A DNA stretch of 64,000 nt from Castanea sativa (lineage: Eukaryota > Streptophyta > Magnoliopsida > Fagales > Fagaceae), in assembly GCF_040712315.1 (NCBI RefSeq), contig NC_134013.1, positions 89,534,001-89,598,000 of the forward strand, in the 5' to 3' direction. Positions within the stretch are counted from its first letter, which is position 1, and every line of letters begins with the position of its first letter. A model generated the notes under the pieces. The model was not told where the DNA came from and made no database searches. It was given only the letters and a program-made list of their open reading frames with translations. A program made the position numbers and the translations under genes. Positions 56,877 to 64,000 of this stretch are shown one piece after another.

Positions 56877-58692
56877 GAACAATTATATATGTTCATGCAT
56901 GAAGTAAATTAGTAAAAGTTAATAATTATGAGGGTTGAGTGTCCTTCGACTTCGAGGGCAACCACACCCCTATTTGCTTACCACCTCACACATATATATT
57001 CCATTGAAATAAGATTTAAAAATAGATTGTGGTGGCTTACGCGTAAGGTGGTAGACAAGTTGGGATGAGTATTGTAAAATAGTCGTGACCTTAACTTTCT
57101 CCACTAGGGTTAGGGTATCAGGTTTTAAAGCCTTTAGTCATTTTCTGTATTATATTGAAATGTGGTAGCTAACTCTCTGTCTAATTAAATAGTTTTTATT
57201 GGGTACATGCATGTATTATTTGATTATGCTATGAGCTGATCTATTTTTGACTGAGCTATGAGAGCTAATCTAAATCGGCCAAATCATCATCATCCAAATT
57301 CCAGTTGTGAATATGCTAAGACAGTTTTTGTTTGATTATATATATAAAGAAAGAGACAGTGGAGTGTGGAGTTGCTAAATGTTTATTCTTTTGATCTATT
57401 TTAAATTGGGAGGATCTTTTTTTGCAAAAGAATATATAGGCTTGTGACCAACTAAACTAGTTCTATTTTTGGGTCGGGGCGTAAAAGGGCTTAAGCTTGA
57501 AATAAATTTGGTTAGGACTGAGCCTAAGGAGAGTTAATTCTTATGGATTGTGCAATGTGGTTGAAGATGTGATTTTATCGATGTTAAATCCTTACTCCCC
57601 CCCTTTTACACACCCTCAATCTCCAATCTGAAAAATTGTCCACATACTTTGGACTGTGGAGTTTGTAGACTCAGCATACTTTATTACGTCTTCTCAAATC
57701 TCAATTCTCATAACAGGTTGGTCCCATAAGTGTCGGACCTTCGGAGGCGTTGAATAAAAATGGCGCAGTGACACAAATAGTTGTATTTGACCTTTTGACA
57801 AGAAAGTACATCCTATGCTTACTTCGTTGGCAGCGCGCCTATCGTAGGAATGTGAATCTCAAATTTTGGAGAAAAACTCATTCATAGTATTCATACAATA
57901 GTGTATTTTTAGAGCATCCCGGCGGGGTTGCTAAATTGACAAAAAAGTCAATTTAGCAACCAATTCTCCAAAACTTTGGCTGCAGCAAAGCAGCTAAAGT
58001 TAAAAAAAAAAAATTAACTTTGAACTGCAGTGTAGTTCACTGCAGCTCAAAACTTAAAACAAAAGATAATAGTTTAATATAGTGTTAAAAAAAAAAGTAT
58101 TTTAATGAATTGATGATTGTGATTGTTTGTTGATGTGTTAGATATATTATTTTATTGTATTGTTTATATTATTTTAATACGTTGAACGTTAATATAAAAT
58201 TTTTGCTGTAAGATATATTATAAAGTGAGTTATTCAAATAGATAAAGTAATATTTTAAGTGGTTAAAAAACTAAATTTTTACATATTTTACTGTGAATAC
58301 TCTTATAGACTGAAAATGTGCCCACGTTTTCATTTAAAGCACATTGCGAAAGAAACACTGCCTAACATTTTTGGAGCCCACAAACTTCTAAGTGGCCTCC
58401 TTTCCATATACAAAATTTGTATTTCAGTCTACTTTGCACAATCCTTGAATTAGCTCCCATTCGGAACAATACTAACCAAGTTTATATCAGGCTTAAGCCT
58501 GTTTATTATGCCATTTAAGCATGTGAGCCCCAAATAGAACTTGAGCAGTAGGTAGTTACTTGGTTAGTCTTACAGATTATTCTTTAGGGCCTTATAATAG
58601 AAAATACTTCATATTTGTTACCAAAAAAAAAAAAACAATCCAGTCCACTCCTGGGCTTTTGGAACAACCCCTCCCCCCCCCCCCCCCCCTTC
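56877..58692. other. Gene-free interval
   Basis: Presumed 3' end of the small membrane-protein gene, then AT-rich DNA. Contains a perfect 13-bp-stem hairpin (57928-57959) in an AGAGCATCCC...-type MITE-like end, and a poly-C run (about 58672-58689) at the edge of the RRP40 duplication. Confidence 0.45.
57928..57959. repeat. Perfect hairpin, MITE-like end
   Basis: TTGCTAAATTGAC - AAAAAA - GTCAATTTAGCAA. It follows AGAGCATCCCGGCGGGG, which resembles the ends of some plant MITEs. No partner end was found. Confidence 0.6.
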
Positions 58693-59123
58693 CCAACTTA
58701 ATGAACTATTTCAAGTTTTCAACATTGTTGGGAGGAATAATTTATAATTCTTATAAATAAATCTTGCTTTAAGTTGAAAATTACAATGTTAACTCCCTTC
58801 CCCAATTCTACAGATAAAACATAAAACAGAAAATTTTAATACAGCTTCCAAGTTCTAAAGAGAAACAAAAAATAAAAACTGCAATTGGCAAACTCATTTC
58901 ATGATGGGAATCTGTGACAATGCAGAATGGGCAGAAAGGCCTGCACATTTGATTGATTATTTGAGGATCATCTTGTGCAGAAACTTTGTCGTCTTTGATG
59001 CTTGATAGAGGAATTTGTTCATTTTGTTGCCTTTGTAACACCGCGTGACCATGCTCCTCCCATGTAAAACACAATGGGTAAATGTGACAGCTATAAAGTT
59101 TATAGCATTCACTTCTTTCAGTA

Positions 59124-62100
59124 TCACGCTGCAAAGAAACAGTCAATTAGTTTGTTTCATATTCATAAGTAAGAGAAAATTATTGCAGAGCCAGCAGCAA
59201 ATAAATATATTTGGTTAAGAAATCATAAATGTATAGGAGTACTGACTTGATAGCTTTAAATTTTGAATCAATTTTTCCACCATAATTCTCTGCTGCACCC
59301 CACTCAAAGATTCCAAGTTCATAATTGCATTATCAGCAACTATGACTGTAGATGGAGAGGAGGCATTGACCTGCAACTCAATAAGATATTGTAAGAATAG
59401 TATCAAGATAGCTCAGTTATAGTGCACCATCTCTGGTCTCCAATGTCTGTGGTTCTAACTTTACACCCAAGTGCCTCTCACTGAAAGTGATAAATTATGG
59501 TTCCAGTCCAAAAAACTGTCTCCCCACAAAAATTGGAGGTAAGACTGTTTACCAAATTACCTCTCCCAAACCCTACAAAAATGAGAGTTTGATGGACTGG
59601 GTACAAACTTTATTAAAAGAATAATATTAGGAAGCGTCTTTAATAGAGGTTATTAATTTTCAGGCAACAAGGTTGCAATATAAAACAGTTTGGAAAAACT
59701 ACATTTTAAATCTTATATTTCAGGGGTGTAACGAATTGAACCTTAGCCCATTTAAGTGTAATGACATTGTGTTTAGGGTTTTAATATAGGGTGAGGCTTC
59801 AATTTATCACCATTCCAAACCTCGGGGTTTAATTTGATACACTCACGAACCTATAAGGTTTAAAATATAAGTTACCAAACAGTATTTGTGTAGTCCTTAC
59901 AGGGGCCTCAAGCCCATATCAAGAGAAGGTCAAAATCTCATAGACTAAAAAAATTGGAAATAGGTGACTGTCTAACCCAACTACAAATAGGAGGGCCTCA
60001 AGAACAGGATGTATACCCAAACACGGCCATTTAAGCCAACTGCTGTCTCAAAGGAAAGCTTCTTCCCCAAAGCATCGAGAACTGGACATGTTGGTGAGTC
60101 AGGAGCCTAGAGACAAGACAAGAGATGTATCAATGTATCATTATAGCAAAGAGAAATTCGCAAGCTTTATAACTATGCTATATAGTGGGGTGCATAAGTT
60201 ATGTTTACCCATCAAAAGGCGGGGGGCAAAAGTGCTATATAGTTACCATGAGTTCACGCACATATCTATATTTTAAAAAGATCTGTCAAATATCAAATAT
60301 GAATTAAAGGGGGAGAAAAATTCTCACATTCTTGACAGACCAGTTGAAGATTCAAACATGTAGCCATCTTTAAGCTGGCCAAATTCTGCTGCTTTCCCAC
60401 TGGCTGTAAAATGCAAAACAAGGTAATGAAAAGGTTAAGAGATAGTTCAAAAAATCAAATCAACAAGGAACCTTGGAAACTAATAAAAGTCAGAAACATG
60501 ACAGATATATGCCATCAGTGCACATCAAACAAAATAAATAAATAATCAGAAACCAACCATTAGTGCATGATAACTTAGGATTCATGCCAGGGTTTGCCTT
60601 CACGACCTTAACATAGAGCAAAGTACCTATCTGCAGCACAGCACATTAACAAGAAGAAAAATATTGCAGAAGCAAACAAATAATTGATATAAGTCAATCA
60701 TCATTTTCCACTTTGCATAAATCAAGAGACAGAAATATATTAGAGTAGAATCTGTCAATGATGTCAACACTACAATCACCTTTCTTAATTTTTTTTTTAT
60801 TAAATTTTTTTTAAAGAGTACATCTTTTAATCCACAACAAAGAACTGACTATGGTATACAGCTAGTTCTTAGAGCAGTCAAACAAGGAAAGAAACTGTTC
60901 ATGCTATTAACTCATTACCAAATATTCAGAAGAAAAGTGTAGTTTTTCCCTTTAATTTCAAAATTAAGAAGATTAATTTCTTTTTATAAGGAACTAGAAT
61001 AGTGTGGAAAGAAATGCATCTAGCAAGTATAAGATGTAGAAGCCATATCTAGTTTACAGCTTCAACAATCTTATCTGTTGGAAAAAAGGATTCTGTCAAA
61101 TCAAAAGGGCAATACCACAAGAAGTGGAACCATGTTTCCAATAGTAAGGAGATGTGTAAAACTATTTCTAAAAGATCTACACAGAGTTGAAGATGTTTAT
61201 GCTTTTAACTAGTTCAAGAAGATCCATGACATCATCCATATATTGCAGGCAAACCACCAGCAGCAAAATGAAGACTAACTACTCTGTTTTCCTTGGATTG
61301 GTAAGTAACATATACACCCAGTGAGTCTTTAACTCACAATATCAGGACCATTTGAGCTAGAGCTCATTGGCAGCAAAATCAAGACCACTATTCAGGTTGC
61401 CTTCAGTGGTTTGAGTGAGAAATATTGGTTTTCTTTCTCTTACTTTTCAACAGAAAGACCTCGAAGAAGCAACTTTGAGTTTAGAATACCTCTCAGGCTT
61501 CTTCCCCTATGTGTTACAATCTAAAGAAAAATAATATAAGATGTAGGAAAACACAACGAATTGACTTCCCAGGCAATATGCATACGATGATGCATGGGTA
61601 CATGATGTATCCATGGTTAAACTAAAGAATGGACAACCTTGTCTTTGCAATTAACATATAAGCATGACCTTAGACTTTCACACACCTCAAACTTTGGTAT
61701 GTTTCTTCTAGTTCCTCCTTCAAATGCAAGCACAGGCAAAAATGCCAATCCAGGTCCCTTTTATTTCCACAAGCAAGTTCTGCAAGTGATGGACAAAAAG
61801 ATCATAGAAAGTTGTTCTAAAGTTCATCAAAACACATAAAACTTTTTGACAATGGGTAATTTTATGTCCAAGAAAGGTATTATAAAGAAATTCAATGCAA
61901 AAAACCAGTAATTTACATAAAGAGGGAGTATTCACTTGGAACTTGGAAGCATACTTCCAAATTGTGGCCAACCCTAGCTAATAGGATCCATACCCAACCC
62001 CAAATTTTAGGGACTAAGGCTTTGTTGTTGTTGTGTCTATATACATACATACATACACACGCACACACATATATGTATTCATTCTAAAATTCAGATCCAT

Positions 62101-62941
62101 TCAAATCTCCACGTCAACAGTGGTACCCCCTTTCTAAAAATACAGCAATATATATCATCATCAAGGTTGGGATGTCCAACTTGCAGTACACACACAATTT
62201 TTATTTTTTAAAAAACATACATAGATTCATAGGTAGACAGAAACTACAAGTAACTTTTTTAAGTCCTCAGAAAGGGAATTCAATCTCTACAGAGATAAGA
62301 ACAACTGCTATAATTTCAAGAAATTCATAAATAAACTAGGGTACATAGACGGTAACAATTAAGGGACAAAATGGCTGCTCTGATTTTAAAAGCAACAAAG
62401 CTAAAATAGGAAGAAGTTTCTACTAGCAATGGAGGATTAATAATACCAAAGTCAATGATGTAATCAAGTAAAATTTCTTATATCTGCTTTAGAGTCCACC
62501 ACAATTCCAAGAACAGAATCTCCTGCATGAGGCACATACTGTACAAAATAACAAATTCACAAAGAAGAGGAAAAATAAGAAAAATAGAAACTATTTGAAA
62601 GCCATGAGAAGGAACTACAACATTTTTTTTTTTTAGAAGTATGTGAAGGAACTAAAGCAATATGAACACTCCAGAGATCAATGTCACCCAATCTAATTGA
62701 AAGAATCAAAACACCACTGAAGTATACCACATAAAAAAGAAAACTATCCATTTTGAATACAGGGTTGTAACAATCACCAGTGAGCACATAACCTAAAACA
62801 CTTCAAAATTAGTCTCAACTTCACAACCTCACCCCAACGCCACCGCGCCCCTCCCCCCCCCCGGGCAGCGCCCCTCCCCATGCCTTAGTCCCAATTTTTC
62901 AAGGTCAGTTATGGATCCTTAACAAATTAGTAAAGGTTAGC

Positions 62942-63001
<60 letters not shown>

Positions 63002-63731
63002 CTACCATTCTATTCTATCCAAAGGAATTGCCGCCTATAGATTATTGTCATCATTTTTATGTTTAACACTAATGCCTAGGATGCACAAATACTTCATTTG
63101 GAATGCCGTACCTGTGTTGTAATGGTGTCTTATTTGCTGTATCATGTTATAATTTTTCAATGTCCATGCATCCTAGATGGCTAGACTAATGCCTACTAGA
63201 ATATATTGCAATTCCAAGTACCATCAGAATGAAAAATACACAAAAGGTAAGGTATCTGGCTATTAACCTATCAAAAAGAAAAAAAAGCTTACACAACATT
63301 AAGAATAATAGAATCATAATAAGGTAACAATACACCAGGACATGTAAAAATCACCCTTTTCTGGGAGTTTTCAACCCAATATTTATTTGGCTTTGAGAAC
63401 CTGAGCTTCCAAGCCTTCATGACAGAAATAGCATCACAATTCTGGAAATTTACCCAAGCAAGATGAATGTCAATCAACCTCTAATCAATGAAAATGGAAT
63501 GAACATACAATTTTTACTGTAAGCTGATTTTTTTTCACGAGGAATCAGCTACTTACCAATCACCTCTCCCAAAGCCCCGTAAAAGTGGGACCTTTGTGCA
63601 CAAAATTTTATAGAAAAGAATAAAAAATAATAAAGTTTACCCATTTGACTCCTCTATCCCATTCAAGTGAAAAAAAAAAAAAAAAAGCTTAGGCAAAGAA
63701 CAGACCTGTCGGAGACCACCACCGAGTTTTA
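59124..63731 (-). pseudogene. RRP40: RRP40 pseudogene (intron-containing duplicate)
   Basis: Exon equivalents: 63731-63706 (3' part of exon 2), 63441-63355, 62538-62482, 61779-61686, 60630-60558, 60403-60328, 60106-60017, 59370-59247 and 59128-59124. Lesions compared with the functional copy: exon 5 is 94 instead of 93 bp (one extra G), exon 8 is 90 instead of 91 bp (one base lost near 60098), the exon 4 donor GT has become AT (62481-62480), and exon 2 is broken at 63731 so exon 1 is not joined within the window. Several conserved residues are changed (MKAG to MKAW, NPELSC to NPKLSC). Because introns are kept, it arose by DNA duplication and not by retrocopying. It cannot encode a normal RRP40 but could still be transcribed. 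Confidence 0.9.
62940..62998. repeat. Compound microsatellite (CA)n(TA)n in a pseudogene intron
   Basis: Present here and absent at the matching place of the functional copy (about 46128, which has only CACATATATTC). It therefore expanded after the duplication. Confidence 0.9.
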
Positions 63732-64000
63732 TGGCCTGTTTGGGAGTTCAGAGAAGGAGGGGAGTAGAAGGGAGGGGAGTAGTGGGGAGGAGAGTAGAGG
63801 AGAATGATTACCTTCCACTTTGTTTGAATGTTTTTATAATTAGTAAGGGGGAAGGGAGTAATTAGCCCTTCCCCTTATTTTTAACATTGTAATTTTATAA
63901 ATATAATAAGGGTAAATTAGGTAATTTACTTTATCAATAATTTTATGTGCTCTACTCTCCCTCCAAATCTCTCCAATTTGGGGGAATTAAAAATGAGGGG
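63732..64000. mobile_element. Start of an unidentified TIR-type element (cut by window end)
   Basis: At the point where homology to RRP40 exon 2 stops, the sequence continues GGCCTGTTTGGGAGTTC, which resembles the ends of several plant MITEs and other TIR elements, followed by G/A-rich and then AT-rich non-coding DNA. The far end is outside the window, so class and size are unknown. Confidence 0.4.

Larger units (their letters stand above)
58693..63731. repeat. Segmental duplication, RRP40 pseudogene copy (partner 37646-46935)
   Basis: Collinear with the functional locus through introns as well as exons, in the same orientation, and lacking its three transposon insertions. The homology starts at CCAACTTAATGAACTA and breaks inside exon 2 at ...CACCGAGTTTTA. 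Confidence 0.93.

Overview
This is a eukaryotic nuclear window from a flowering plant. It is AT-rich, its genes are split by short GT-AG introns, it has many (AT)n, (GA)n and (CT)n microsatellites, and it carries a dense load of plant-type transposable elements. An R2R3-MYB of the WER/GL1/MYB23 type points to a eudicot. The general feel suggests a woody dicot, possibly Fagaceae, but that is a low-confidence guess. I see no bacterial, phage or organelle architecture, and I found no tRNA, rRNA or CRISPR.

Genes. Four host gene models can be supported. (1) A secreted eight-cysteine protein lies at 8660-9109 (+). (2) A three-exon R2R3-MYB transcription factor lies at 12205-13471 (-). (3) A complete ten-exon gene for the RNA exosome cap subunit RRP40 lies at 38066-47137 (-). 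(4) A two-exon gene for a 99-residue single-pass membrane protein lies at 56480-56876 (+). A second RRP40 copy at 59124-63731 (-) keeps the introns but has two frameshifts, a lost splice donor and a broken 5' end, so it is a pseudogene.

Mobile DNA. The largest element is a full-length Ty3/gypsy retrotransposon of the Tat type at 23825-34250 (-). It has two 515-bp LTRs that differ at one visible position, a TATAT target duplication inside an (AT)n microsatellite, gag and pol in one frame separated by TAG-CAA-TTA, a second (plant/archaeal-type) RNase H, an eight-copy ~78-bp tandem repeat, and a spliced antisense gene of the 'putative gypsy type transposon' class. Both pol and the antisense gene have one in-frame TGA. 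Other elements are two solo LTRs, a deleted Ty1/copia element, two 5'-truncated LINEs, several tRNA-derived SINEs with clear target duplications, a hAT-type element with an 8-bp target duplication, and several MITE families.

Layout. 1-8.6 kb: segmental and tandem repeats plus the hAT-type element. 8.6-13.6 kb: the Cys-rich gene and the MYB gene. 13.6-23.8 kb: repeats, including a 110-bp near-perfect palindrome at 16.5 kb. 23.8-34.3 kb: the Tat element. 34.3-37.5 kb: no gene seen. 37.6-47.2 kb: RRP40 with three transposon insertions in its introns. 47.4-56.3 kb: MITEs, a solo LTR and a duplicated upstream block. 56.4-56.9 kb: the small membrane protein. 58.7-63.7 kb: the RRP40 pseudogene, which acts as an 'empty-site' reference for the insertions in the functional copy. 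The last ~270 bp enter another transposon-like sequence.
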